Below are positions 49,964 through 58,482 of a stretch of DNA of 64,000 nucleotides, one piece after another. How positions within the stretch are numbered: position 1 is the first letter of the stretch; each line of letters begins with the position of its first letter. Made by a program: the position numbers and the translations under genes. The notes beneath the pieces were generated by a model. The model was not told where the DNA came from. It searched no databases and saw nothing but the letters and a program-made list of their open reading frames with translations. Source of the DNA: Lachnospiraceae bacterium (GTDB lineage: Bacteria; Bacillota; Clostridia; Lachnospirales; Lachnospiraceae); contig JAFUPV010000027.1 in assembly GCA_017472605.1 (NCBI GenBank), forward strand, positions 1 to 64,000, given 5' to 3'.

Positions 49964-50016
49964 CATCCAGGTGAACGTGCCAGTAACACGTTTTGCCGGA
50001 TTCTGCAGAAAGGGGA
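49964..50016 (+). repeat. Second-type boundary element, copy 1
   Basis: The sequence from CATCCAGGTGAACGTGCCAG to AGAAAGGGG contains the inverted repeat AACGTG/CACGTT around CCAGTAA and ends at a ribosome-like AAAGGGG before ATG 50022. About 56 nt, closely similar to 52239-52295. Confidence 0.7.
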
Positions 50017-50021
50017 TACCA

Positions 50022-50162
50022 ATGGCAGCATTTTTCGCAGCAGGCTGTTTCACAAAAGAACGCAACATGAACCTTAATAATAATCAGGCGCTGGATATGA
50101 ACCGGGGTCTGTATTTTGCGTACACATTGTGGACAGAGCGAAGGAGTCAGCTGCAGGGTTGA
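50022..50162 (+). other. Short reading frame after the second-type element
   Basis: 46 codons from ATG 50022, well spaced from AAAGGGG: FFAAGCFTKERN then LYFAYTLWTERRSQL. No family recognised. It may be a real small protein or the remnant of a larger gene cut off before the terminator. The rest of 49826-50363 holds the element upstream, the terminator downstream, and no other gene. Confidence 0.35.
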
Positions 50163-50194
50163 TCCGATTGTGATATCAATAGAAGGATATTCAG

Positions 50195-50233
50195 AACGCT
50201 TATCTCTTGTGTACAGGGATAAGCGTTTTTTCA
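50195..50233 (+). terminator. Rho-independent terminator upstream of asnS
   Basis: AACGCTTATC (50195-50204) pairs with GATAAGCGTT (50218-50227) and the run TTTTTT follows. It separates the short reading frame from asnS. Confidence 0.8.
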
Positions 50234-50363
50234 TTTACGCGAGTGGCGAATCGGGCGAGGGAGCTTGTGGACTCATCAGACGAGCGCAGCCATAGCGAGA
50301 GAAGCCTGTGCAGCGATAATGAGAGAAAGAAATTCATGAATTGGAAAAATGGAGGAGAAAGAC

Positions 50364-51758
50364 ATGAAACATGTGGATATTAAGATGCTTCTTACCGATG
50401 CGGAACGCTTCGCAGGCAGCGCGGTTACTGTCTGCGGCTGGATCAGAACGGCGCGGGATTCCAAAACCGTTTCTTTCGTGGAATTGAATGACGGAACCTG
50501 TCTGAGCAACCTCCAGCTTGTTCTTGATAAGTCGAAGGATCTGGGACTTGGCGGAGCGAATTCCCTGGCTGTTGGAACTGCGCTGATGGCTGTCGGAACA
50601 CTGGTTTGGTCTGCGCGAAACGGATATGAGATGAACGTGGAGACAATAACGATTCTTGGTTCCTGTCCGTCTGATTTTCCGCTGCAGAAGAAACGGCACA
50701 GTGTGGAATTTCTTCGGACCATTCCTCATCTGCGTGTCCGCACACGCTATTTTGAAGCGGTGTTTGCGGTTCGGGATCAGCTTTCCTATGCGATTCATGA
50801 TTATTTTCATAAACATGGCTATAAATATGTGCACACACCGATTATTACCGGAAGTGACTGCGAGGGGGCAGGGGAGATGTTTCGTGTAACAACGCAGCCG
50901 TGGGATGCAGGAAGAAAAGATGGGGGAGCATATCCGGATGCGGATTCCTATTTCGCGGATGATTTCTTCGGAAAGAAGGCAGGCCTGACCGTTTCCTGTC
51001 AGCTGGAAGGAGAGATGGCCGCAATGGGACTTGGAAAAATCTATACGTTTGGACCCACGTTCCGCGCGGAACACAGCAACACAACACGCCATGCGGCGGA
51101 GTTCTGGCAGGTGGAGCCGGAGGTTTGTTTTGCAGAAATCGATGACATCATTGAGATCGCAGAGAATTTTATCAAGAGTATCATTACCGGAGTTCTGACA
51201 AACTGTAAGGAGGAAATGGCGTTCTTTGATCAGTGGGTGGAAGCGGGATTACTGAATCGGCTGAACCATGTGGTGAACAGCGAATTTGGACGAGTGACCT
51301 ACACGGAAGCAGTTGAACTTCTGAAAAAGTCAGAGCATGAGTTCAAATATCCGGTGGAATGGGGATGCGACATTCAGACGGAGCATGAAAAATATCTTGC
51401 GGATGAATATTTTAAGAAGCCGGTGTTTGTGGTGGATTATCCGGCTGAGATCAAAGCGTTCTATATGAAGCAGAATGCGGATGGGAAGACAGTTGCCGCG
51501 ACGGATCTGCTGGTTCCCGGAATTGGTGAGATCATCGGCTGCAGCGAACGGGAAAATGATCTGGAGAAGCTGAAGCAGGCAATGAGAAAGCGGGGAATGG
51601 CATTGGAGGAATATGAAGAATATCTGGATACAAGAAAGTTTGGCAGTGCTCCTCACAGCGGGTTCGGTCTGGGACTGGACCGCATGATGATGTATGTGAC
51701 AGGAATTTCAAACATCCGTGATACGCTGCTGTTCCCGCGGACGGTAGGCAGTCTGTGA
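50364..51758 (+). CDS. asnS: Asparaginyl-tRNA synthetase
   Basis: 464 residues, normal length. An N-terminal OB fold (VTVCGWIRTARDSKTVSFVE) binds the anticodon. The class II catalytic core has motif 2 (GPTFRAEHSNTTRHAAEF) and motif 3 (GFGLGLDRMMMYVTG with LLFPR). It charges tRNA-Asn with asparagine. ATG 50364 follows GAGGAG. It is the only translation gene in the window, set among accessory genes. No T-box leader is visible upstream, so regulation is not obvious. Confidence 0.95.
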   Translation: MKHVDIKMLLTDAERFAGSAVTVCGWIRTARDSKTVSFVELNDGTCLSNLQLVLDKSKDLGLGGANSLAVGTALMAVGTLVWSARNGYEMNVETITILGSCPSDFPLQKKRHSVEFLRTIPHLRVRTRYFEAVFAVRDQLSYAIHDYFHKHGYKYVHTPIITGSDCEGAGEMFRVTTQPWDAGRKDGGAYPDADSYFADDFFGKKAGLTVSCQLEGEMAAMGLGKIYTFGPTFRAEHSNTTRHAAEFWQVEPEVCFAEIDDIIEIAENFIKSIITGVLTNCKEEMAFFDQWVEAGLLNRLNHVVNSEFGRVTYTEAVELLKKSEHEFKYPVEWGCDIQTEHEKYLADEYFKKPVFVVDYPAEIKAFYMKQNADGKTVAATDLLVPGIGEIIGCSERENDLEKLKQAMRKRGMALEEYEEYLDTRKFGSAPHSGFGLGLDRMMMYVTGISNIRDTLLFPRTVGSL

Positions 51759-51843
51759 TGACAGAGACTTGTGGTTCGGAGCATATGATGTGAGGAAAGC
51801 GATTTGCAATTTTTAAAGCAGCGGACAGACAGGAGGGAAAGAG

Positions 51844-52080
51844 ATGTGTCAGATACCGGCCATTGATATGGTCCGTACAGGAGAAAACATTGTCCGTTTA
51901 AGAAAAGAGTGCGGACTGTCCGTGAAGGATTTGCAGAAAATTTTTGGATTTACCACACCGCAGGCAATTTACAAGTGGCAGCAGGGAACGGCGCTGCCGT
52001 CTGTGGATAACTTATTTGTACTGGCTGCTGTTTTTCATGTGCATATGGACGAAATTATAATTTCGAACGAATGTTCTTGA
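51844..52080 (+). CDS. XRE family helix-turn-helix regulator
   Basis: 78 residues. GENIVRLRKECGLSVKDLQK, IFGFTTPQAIYKWQQGTALP and DNLFVLAAVFHVHMDEI form a single Cro/CI-type five-helix domain and nothing else, so it has no effector domain. It probably represses itself or a neighbour; no operator was identified. ATG 51844 follows AGGAGGGAAAGAG. The short N-terminal CQIPAID before the domain is variable in relatives. Confidence 0.85.
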   Translation: MCQIPAIDMVRTGENIVRLRKECGLSVKDLQKIFGFTTPQAIYKWQQGTALPSVDNLFVLAAVFHVHMDEIIISNECS

Positions 52081-52238
52081 AAAGGGGAGAAAGATGTGGT
52101 ATGATAGTACCGGTACCTGGTATTTTCGAAGCGTTGTGCTGGAGTGCTGTTGGCATCAGAGGCCATGCGGATGTCCAGGGCGGTGACGCCGCAATCACGG
52201 GAGAAACTGGCGCAGCGTGTTTCTTCCTGTTGTCTATT

Positions 52239-52295
52239 CATCCAGGCGAACGTGCCAGTGACACGTTCGGTCGGATTGCAGTGCACAGAAAGGGG
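52239..52295 (+). repeat. Second-type boundary element, copy 2
   Basis: The sequence from CATCCAGGCGAACGTGCCAG to AGAAAGGGG holds the perfect inverted repeat CGAACGTG/CACGTTCG around CCAGTGA and ends at AAAGGGGAG, the ribosome site of the peptidase gene. 52081-52238 upstream holds no gene I can recognise. Confidence 0.72.
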
Positions 52296-52301
52296 AGTTA
52301 T

Positions 52302-53039
52302 ATGATAATTTTTTTGACGAGCAGTCCGACAGGACCGCTGGACGGAAGCCGAAAGGTAGAGGGAATTGATGAAAAGAACGGTTTTCGTGAGCATTTACGG
52401 CAGTTCTGGAAGGAGAAGGCACGCTGCCTGATGATTGCGGCATCTCCGGACGAGGCAGCGGTTAATGATGAAATGAAAAGCTGGATGGCAGATACGTTTG
52501 AAAAGAGCGGACTTTCTATCACTACGGTTGACCTCTGGGATGGCCGCACCACGGACGTTTCCCAACAGACGCTGAATTCCTATGATGTTGTGATTCTTGG
52601 CGGCGGTCATGTGCCAACGGAGAATTTGTTTTTTGAACGGATTGGTCTGCGGGAGAAGATGAGGGCATTCCATGGTGTGGTGATTGGAATCAGTGCCGGA
52701 ACGATGAATTCGGCAGATGAGGTCTATGCGCAGCCGGAGATGCCGGGGGAAGCCGTGGATCCCGGCTATCAGCGCTTTCTGACGGGACTTGGACTGACAA
52801 AAACCCGGATTCTTCCCCACTATCAGATGCTGCAGGATTCGATGCTGGATGGAATGCGGCTGTATGAGGAAATTACATTTGAAGACAGTTACGGCAGAAC
52901 GTTTCTTGTACTGACAGACGGAAGCTATCTGTTCTGTCGGAATGGACAGGAAACCGTTTATGGAGAGGCATATGTGATTTCTGACGGGCGGATGGAGCCG
53001 TTTTGTGAAGATGGACAGGCGAAGTGCTGGAACGGATGA
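52302..53039 (+). CDS. Peptidase E-like (S51 family) protein
   Basis: 245 residues. MIIFLTSSPTGPLDGSRKVE, CLMIAASPDEAAVNDEM and VVILGGGHVPTENLFF lead to VVIGISAGTMNSADEVYAQP, with the nucleophile Ser in GISAG typical of S51 peptidases (dipeptidase E, cyanophycinase). The catalytic His candidate is in RILPHYQML. It would act on a dipeptide or related small peptide. ATG 52302 follows AAAGGGGAG inside the second-type element. Confidence 0.8.
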   Translation: MIIFLTSSPTGPLDGSRKVEGIDEKNGFREHLRQFWKEKARCLMIAASPDEAAVNDEMKSWMADTFEKSGLSITTVDLWDGRTTDVSQQTLNSYDVVILGGGHVPTENLFFERIGLREKMRAFHGVVIGISAGTMNSADEVYAQPEMPGEAVDPGYQRFLTGLGLTKTRILPHYQMLQDSMLDGMRLYEEITFEDSYGRTFLVLTDGSYLFCRNGQETVYGEAYVISDGRMEPFCEDGQAKCWNG

Positions 53040-53078
53040 TGCCTTTCGGCATTGCCGGTGAGAGAGGAGAGATGTTAT

Positions 53079-54503
53079 ATGAATAAAAAGGATTTCGAGC
53101 ATTATCAGAATCAGAGCGATGAGGCTGACTTTGCGCTGCTGAAAGAGGAAATGATTCCGTTTTCTGTCCTTGCATCAATTCTGCAGAGTCCATGTACCGA
53201 CATTTTTACGAATCATCAGAGCGCAATCATCTGCCATTCGAGCAGTCCGCATCCGGTATGGATCTGGTGTAAGGATGTGGAAAACAGGAGCGATGTGGAT
53301 TCGATTGCCCGGTGCCTGAAAGAAGCATTCCCCTTGGAATCCGGTTATTCCTACAATATCGGCTATGAATTGCTGGATCGCTTGCAGGAAACTGACGATT
53401 ATTATAAAAACATTACCGTCAGCATGGGACTGCTGTCCTATCGGCTGGATGAAATTCAGAGAATTAACTACCCCTGCGGAGGAGGAGCCGGGGAGGCCAG
53501 GGAAGAGGAGCTGGAAACGCTTTGCCGGATCTGGCATGACAGCTGCCTGGAGATGACAGGAACGGAGCATACCTTTGAGCACTGTAAAGAACGGGTGAGA
53601 GCACACCTGGAAAATCACACGTTGTTTGTATGGCGAGATGATGTGGGAGAGATTGCGGCAATCACGGCCAAAGGAAGGGTCGGAGAATACAGTAAGATTT
53701 CCGGCGTTTATACCCTGCCGGATCAGCGCAGGAAGGGATATGCCATCAATCTGGTATCTCATGTGGCGAAGACGATTCTGGATGAAGGATTAATCCCGAT
53801 TTTGTATACCAACGCGGATTATCCGGCATCGAATGACTGTTATAAAAAAATTGGATTCCGGCAGGTGGGAAGCCTGTGTACGGTGCGGAGGGAGATTATG
53901 GATTTTACAGGACTGAAATGCAAACTGGAATCACTGGGGTACCGGGTAACATGTTTTGACACGGCTGCAGAAGCTGCCGGATATCTGGACCAGCAGATTG
54001 ATCATAAGACGGTTGGTTTTGGCGGATCGGTAACGCTGGAACAGATGAAGCTGTATGAACGGCTGAGCAGACATAATACGGTGGACTGGCATCAGCGGAT
54101 TCCGGAGGGGATGACCAGCAGGGAAGTGCGCATGAAAGCAAATGGGGCCGAAATCTATGTTTCTTCGGTCAATGGTCTGGCAGAGACTGGAGAAATTATT
54201 AATATAGACGGAAACTGTAATCGTGTTGCATCGATCTTTTATGGACATGAGAAGGTGTATCTGATTGTCGGAGAGAATAAGATTGCGAAGGATTATGACA
54301 GCGCGCTTTACCGCGCCAGAAACGTCGCTTCTCCGTTGAATGCGAAGCGGCTTGGAGTAAAAACGCCATGTGCGGTAAAAGGAGATAAATGCTATAACTG
54401 CAATAGTCCGGAGCGGCTCTGCCGAGGGCTGTCTGTGCTGTGGGGACCGCCGATGACAGGGGAATTTGAAGTGGTTCTGATCCATGAGAAACTGGGATAT
54501 TGA
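53079..54503 (+). CDS. GNAT acetyltransferase fused to a LUD-type (LutC/DUF162) domain
   Basis: 474 residues. Residues 1-273 form an N-terminal domain plus GNAT (SGVYTLPDQRRKGYAINLVS loop; YTNADYPASNDCYKKIGFRQ end). From residue 274 (ATG 53898) the sequence is a LUD domain: KTVGFGGSVTLEQMKLYERL, HNTVDWHQRIPEGM, CYNCNSPERLCRGLSVLWGP. The joint carries GGAGGGAG, a complete ribosome site with normal spacing to that internal ATG. So two separate genes were most likely merged by loss of a stop codon. LUD proteins occur in lactate-utilisation systems. Confidence 0.85.
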   Translation: MNKKDFEHYQNQSDEADFALLKEEMIPFSVLASILQSPCTDIFTNHQSAIICHSSSPHPVWIWCKDVENRSDVDSIARCLKEAFPLESGYSYNIGYELLDRLQETDDYYKNITVSMGLLSYRLDEIQRINYPCGGGAGEAREEELETLCRIWHDSCLEMTGTEHTFEHCKERVRAHLENHTLFVWRDDVGEIAAITAKGRVGEYSKISGVYTLPDQRRKGYAINLVSHVAKTILDEGLIPILYTNADYPASNDCYKKIGFRQVGSLCTVRREIMDFTGLKCKLESLGYRVTCFDTAAEAAGYLDQQIDHKTVGFGGSVTLEQMKLYERLSRHNTVDWHQRIPEGMTSREVRMKANGAEIYVSSVNGLAETGEIINIDGNCNRVASIFYGHEKVYLIVGENKIAKDYDSALYRARNVASPLNAKRLGVKTPCAVKGDKCYNCNSPERLCRGLSVLWGPPMTGEFEVVLIHEKLGY

Positions 54504-54511
54504 TGATTTGC

Positions 54512-54535
54512 CCATCGTTATGTTATAAACGATGG
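54512..54535 (+). repeat. Inverted repeat in the 54.5 kb intergenic gap
   Basis: CCATCGTT (54512-54519) pairs with AACGATGG (54528-54535) around an 8-nt loop. No T run, so termination is doubtful. Confidence 0.4.
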
Positions 54536-54609
54536 CTGGAGACGGACAGGAATCCGATTCAAATGGACGAATGGAATTATGAACGCCGGTAAATGTTAAT
54601 ATCCGTTGC

Positions 54610-54638
54610 TTGATTCCTCGTATGTTTACAGGTATAAT
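54610..54638 (+). promoter_or_regulatory. Predicted promoter of the XRE-oxidoreductase gene
   Basis: -35 TTGATT (54610-54615), 17-nt spacer, -10 TATAAT (54633-54638), 28 nt upstream of the start codon. Confidence 0.68.
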
Positions 54639-54665
54639 GTAGGTTGGCTGTAAAGGGGGTGCAAT

Positions 54666-56270
54666 ATGCTTAGTGAAAAATTAAGATATTTGCGAAAATC
54701 AAAAGGAGTTTCGCAGGAAGAGCTGGCTGAGAAGCTTTGTGTTGTCAGACAGACGATCTCCAAGTGGGAAAAGGGATGGTCGGTTCCTGATGCGGAAATG
54801 CTTCTTAAAATTGCAGAAGCGTTGGACATACCTGTGAACGATATTTTGAATGAAACGATGGAATGTGCGGAGGAGAAAGAAACGATGAAATATGATGTAA
54901 TCATTATTGGCGCCGGCCCGGGCGGAATTTTTGCCGCTTATGAGCTGATGCAGCATAAGAGCGAATTGAGAGTTGCTGTGTTTGAAGCGGGACATGAATT
55001 AAAAAAACGTCATTGTCCCATCGATGGAGATAAGATAAAAACCTGCATTGGCTGTAAAAGCTGCAGCATCATGAGCGGCTTTGGCGGTGCCGGCGCTTTT
55101 TCCGACGGCAAATACAATATCACCAATGATTTCGGCGGAACGCTGTACGAATACATCGGCAAAAAGCGGGCTCTGGATCTGATGCATTATGTCGATGAGA
55201 TTAACATGAAATATGGCGGTGCCGGTACAAAACTGTATTCGACTGCCGGTACGAAGTTCAAGAAGCTGTGTATCGAAAATGATCTGCATTTGCTGGATGC
55301 TTCCGTTCGTCATCTTGGAACGGATATCAACTATGTTGTACTGGAACAGCTGTATGCGTATCTTCAGGATAAGGTGGATTTTTATTTCGATACACCGGTG
55401 GAAACGGTGTCTGTTCTGGATGATGGATATGAGATTACATGTGCCAGGGGAACGTTTGACTGCAGTCAGTGCGTGATCTCCGTAGGAAGAAGCGGAAGTA
55501 AGTGGATGGAGCATGTCTGCAGGGAACTGGACATTCCGACCAGGTCCAATCGTGTGGACATTGGTGTCCGTGTGGAGCTTCCGGCAGAGGTATTCTCCCA
55601 TCTGACAGATGAGCTGTATGAAAGCAAGATTGTTTACCGTACGGAGAAGTATGGAGATAAGGTTCGTACGTTCTGCATGAACCCGAAGGGTGCTGTCGTA
55701 AATGAGAATACAAACGGCATTATTACGGTGAATGGTCACAGCTACGAGGATCCAGCTATGCAGACTGGCAACACCAACTTCGCGCTGCTGGTAGCCAAAC
55801 ATTTTTCAGAGCCATTTAAGGATTCCAATGGTTACGGTGAGTCCATTGCGCGTCTGAGCAACATGCTTGGAGGCGGTGTGATTGTTCAGCGGTTCGGCGA
55901 TCTGATCCGCGGACGCCGGTCAACACAAAACCGCATCGAGGAATCCTTTGTAACACCGACTCTCAACGCAACGCCGGGTGATCTGAGTCTTGTTCTTCCG
56001 AAGCGTATTCTGGATGGAATTATTGAAATGATCTATGCGCTGGACAAAGTGGCTCCAGGAACTGCCAACGATGATACGCTGCTCTATGGTGTAGAAGTGA
56101 AGTTCTATAACATGGAGGTAGAGGTGAATGAGCAGCTGATGTGCCGCTATGATGGTCTGTATATCATCGGAGACGGCAGCGGCATTACCCATTCTCTGTC
56201 CCATGCTTCTGCAAGCGGCGTGCATGTGGCGAGAGATATTGTGGCGTCTGACGGAAGAGCAGAGGAATAG
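54666..56270 (+). CDS. XRE-type helix-turn-helix fused to an FAD-dependent oxidoreductase
   Basis: 534 residues. Residues 1-65 are a Cro/CI-type domain (RYLRKSKGVSQEELAEKLCV, VRQTISKWEKGWSVPD). At ATG 54885 (residue 74) a complete flavoprotein begins: YDVIIIGAGPGGIFAAYEL (Rossmann FAD loop), CIGCKSCSIMSGFGGAGAFS and YIIGDGSGITHSLSHASASG. GGAGGAG sits 9 nt before that internal ATG, so the flavoprotein could still be translated alone. Oxidoreductases of this group are predicted FAD-dependent dehydrogenases of unknown substrate. Fusion by stop loss is the natural explanation. Confidence 0.83.
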   Translation: MLSEKLRYLRKSKGVSQEELAEKLCVVRQTISKWEKGWSVPDAEMLLKIAEALDIPVNDILNETMECAEEKETMKYDVIIIGAGPGGIFAAYELMQHKSELRVAVFEAGHELKKRHCPIDGDKIKTCIGCKSCSIMSGFGGAGAFSDGKYNITNDFGGTLYEYIGKKRALDLMHYVDEINMKYGGAGTKLYSTAGTKFKKLCIENDLHLLDASVRHLGTDINYVVLEQLYAYLQDKVDFYFDTPVETVSVLDDGYEITCARGTFDCSQCVISVGRSGSKWMEHVCRELDIPTRSNRVDIGVRVELPAEVFSHLTDELYESKIVYRTEKYGDKVRTFCMNPKGAVVNENTNGIITVNGHSYEDPAMQTGNTNFALLVAKHFSEPFKDSNGYGESIARLSNMLGGGVIVQRFGDLIRGRRSTQNRIEESFVTPTLNATPGDLSLVLPKRILDGIIEMIYALDKVAPGTANDDTLLYGVEVKFYNMEVEVNEQLMCRYDGLYIIGDGSGITHSLSHASASGVHVARDIVASDGRAEE

Positions 56271-56351
56271 AAATGATTCTGTGCTTGCTATTTCGTGCTA
56301 TTGAGGGTAAAATGGAAGTGATGTAGTAGTCAGGAAGGGAGGAGGATTCGA

Positions 56352-57839
56352 ATGGGTATTTATCTAAATCCAGGACATGAAGCATTTAAGCGGGCGGTGA
56401 GCTCCGAAATATATGTGGATAAAACCGGATTACTTTCCTATACAAATAAGAGACTTGGAACGGAACAGATGTATATTTGCGTAAGCAGACCGCGCAGATT
56501 TGGAAAATCAATGGCGGCTAATATGCTTACCGCATATTACGGAAGAGGTAGTGATTCCAGTTTTCTTTTTGGGGATAAAAAAATTGCAAAGGATCCTTCC
56601 TTCCAAAGGCATATGAACCAATACCACGTAATTTTTCTGAATATGCAGGAATTTTTCAGCAGAACTCATGATGTGGAAGCCATGAAGTCCCTGATTGAAA
56701 AATGTGTACTGCGCGATCTGCTGCGTGAATATGCAGATCTGGACTATTTTGATCGGACCGATTTAATTGGTGTGTTGCAGGATATTTATGCAGAATGCAG
56801 AATACCATTTGTGTTTGTAATTGATGAGTGGGACTGTATTTTCCGTGAGAGGAAAGACGATAGCAGATCACAGAAGATTTATCTTGATTTTTTGCGTAAT
56901 CTTCTGAAGGATAAAGTCTATGTTGCCCTTGCTTACATGACGGGAATTTTGCCAATAAAAAAATATGGAACGCACTCAGCCTTGAATATGTTTGATGAGT
57001 TTTCTATGACGAATCCAAAACAATTGGCAGAATTTGTTGGTTTCACGGAAGAGGAAGTAAAGTGTTTATGCAGACAATATGAGATGGACTTTGAGGAGAC
57101 AAGACGCTGGTATGATGGATACCATTTTGAAAATGTTCCACATGTTTACAGTCCCAAGTCAGTAGTAAGCGCAATGCTGAGCAGAAGCTTTGACAGTTAT
57201 TGGAATCAGACGGAGACATTTGAGGCATTACGTGATTACATTGTAATGAATTTTGAGGGACTAAAGGAAACGATTGTAAGTTTGCTTGCAGGGAGAAAGA
57301 AATCAATTGATATTGGATCATTTAGTAACGATATGACAAGCTTCTCAAGTTCGGATAATGTATTAACGTTATTGGTACATCTTGGATACTTGGGATATGA
57401 CTTTCCAACCAGAGAAGTTTTCATTCCAAATTTCGAGATTTCATCCGAGTTTGTAAGGGCAGTTGAAAGTGCTGGATGGGAAAACGTGATTCAGGCACTG
57501 AAACAGTCCGATGATTTACTAAAGGCAATCTGGAAACGTGATGAAAAGAAAGTGGCTTCCGGTATTGATAAAGCACATTTGAGCACTTCAATATTGACGT
57601 ATAATAATGAAAACTCACTTGCCTGTGTTCTATCATTGGCATTATTTCGCGCAAAGGAATATTATACAGAGGTCAGGGAACTGCCAGCTGGCAAGGGGTA
57701 TGCGGATCTTGTGTATGTTCCAAGAAAGAAGTATTTGAATTATCCTGCGCTGATTGTAGAATTGAAATGGGATAAAGATGCAGAAGGGGCAATCGCCCAG
57801 ATAAAGAGGAAAGAATATGTGCAAGAAACCGCGTTTTGA
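56352..57839 (+). CDS. AAA-ATPase-like protein with PD-(D/E)xK nuclease domain, short C terminus
   Basis: 495 residues. VDKTGLLSYTNKRLGTEQM then CVSRPRRFGKSMAANMLTAY (Walker A variant) and FVIDEWDCIFRE (Walker B) is the AAA-ATPase-like start. The nuclease part has GYADLVYVPRKKYLNYPALI and VELKWDKDAEGAIAQIK. Relatives are about 30-40 residues longer after this point; here the frame stops at once. Multicopy in Clostridia, function unknown. ATG 56352 follows GGAGGAGG. Confidence 0.8.
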   Translation: MGIYLNPGHEAFKRAVSSEIYVDKTGLLSYTNKRLGTEQMYICVSRPRRFGKSMAANMLTAYYGRGSDSSFLFGDKKIAKDPSFQRHMNQYHVIFLNMQEFFSRTHDVEAMKSLIEKCVLRDLLREYADLDYFDRTDLIGVLQDIYAECRIPFVFVIDEWDCIFRERKDDSRSQKIYLDFLRNLLKDKVYVALAYMTGILPIKKYGTHSALNMFDEFSMTNPKQLAEFVGFTEEEVKCLCRQYEMDFEETRRWYDGYHFENVPHVYSPKSVVSAMLSRSFDSYWNQTETFEALRDYIVMNFEGLKETIVSLLAGRKKSIDIGSFSNDMTSFSSSDNVLTLLVHLGYLGYDFPTREVFIPNFEISSEFVRAVESAGWENVIQALKQSDDLLKAIWKRDEKKVASGIDKAHLSTSILTYNNENSLACVLSLALFRAKEYYTEVRELPAGKGYADLVYVPRKKYLNYPALIVELKWDKDAEGAIAQIKRKEYVQETAF

Positions 57840-57939
57840 TGCGAAAACATCGAATCGCGGTTTCGTAAATATGATATGAAAGCAGTGCGGATTGTTTACC
57901 ATGCTGCACCCGGCTGATTCACACGGAGGATAAGATTCT

Positions 57940-58482
57940 ATGAAAATAAATACAAAAAGACTGATTATCAGACCGTTGTCGGAGGAGGACAGAGAATCCA
58001 TGACCGGTCTGCTGACGAACGCTGTGATTAAGAAGACCTATATGCTGCCGGATTTCGGATCGGAAGAAGAGGCGGTACAGCTGTTTGAACGTCTGCGGGC
58101 GCTGTCCTTATCCGAAGAACATTATGTAGGAGGGATTTGTCTGTCGGATCAGCTGATTGGCTTTCTGAATGATGTGGAGCAAACGAAGGATTCGATTGAA
58201 CTGGGATATGTAATCAGCCCGGAGTTTCATAATTGCGGCTTTGCAACGGAAGCTTTGGGCGGCGTGATTTCCGATTTGTTTGCACGCGGATTTTTCGAGG
58301 TGACAGCAGGCGCGTTTGAAGAAAACCGGGCGAGTATCCGTGTGATGGAAAAGTGCGGAATGAACCGGGTTGAACGGGAAGAGGAGATCGCGTATCGAGG
58401 AGAAGTACATCACTGTGTATATTATTCGATAAAAAAAGATAAATATGAAGAAAAATCGAATCGGTCAGGAGGAGCACTATGA
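57940..58482 (+). CDS. GNAT family N-acetyltransferase (RimJ/RimL-like)
   Basis: 180 residues. INTKRLIIRPLSEEDRESMT is the typical start, IELGYVISPEFHNCGFATEA the beta-4 and loop, and FEENRASIRVMEKCGMNRVE the end. YRGEVHHCVYYSI closes the fold. RimJ/RimL-like acetyltransferases modify ribosomal proteins or small amines; acceptor unknown here. ATG 57940 follows CGGAGG. It overlaps the methyltransferase by four bases (ATGA), so the two are probably coupled. Confidence 0.87.
   Translation: MKINTKRLIIRPLSEEDRESMTGLLTNAVIKKTYMLPDFGSEEEAVQLFERLRALSLSEEHYVGGICLSDQLIGFLNDVEQTKDSIELGYVISPEFHNCGFATEALGGVISDLFARGFFEVTAGAFEENRASIRVMEKCGMNRVEREEEIAYRGEVHHCVYYSIKKDKYEEKSNRSGGAL

Noticed and set aside
49956-50021. 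Extending the 50022 reading frame upstream to 49956
   Set aside because: The added part lies within the second-type repeated element and precedes the AAAGGGG ribosome site, so it is most likely untranslated.
49826-50363. T-box leader upstream of asnS
   Set aside because: No AGGGTGGNACCGCG-like T-box sequence or specifier stem was found; the hairpin at 50195-50227 is a plain terminator with a T run.
54999-55802. A 267-codon minus-strand frame
   Set aside because: Antisense shadow of the flavoprotein; composition and motifs support only the + strand.
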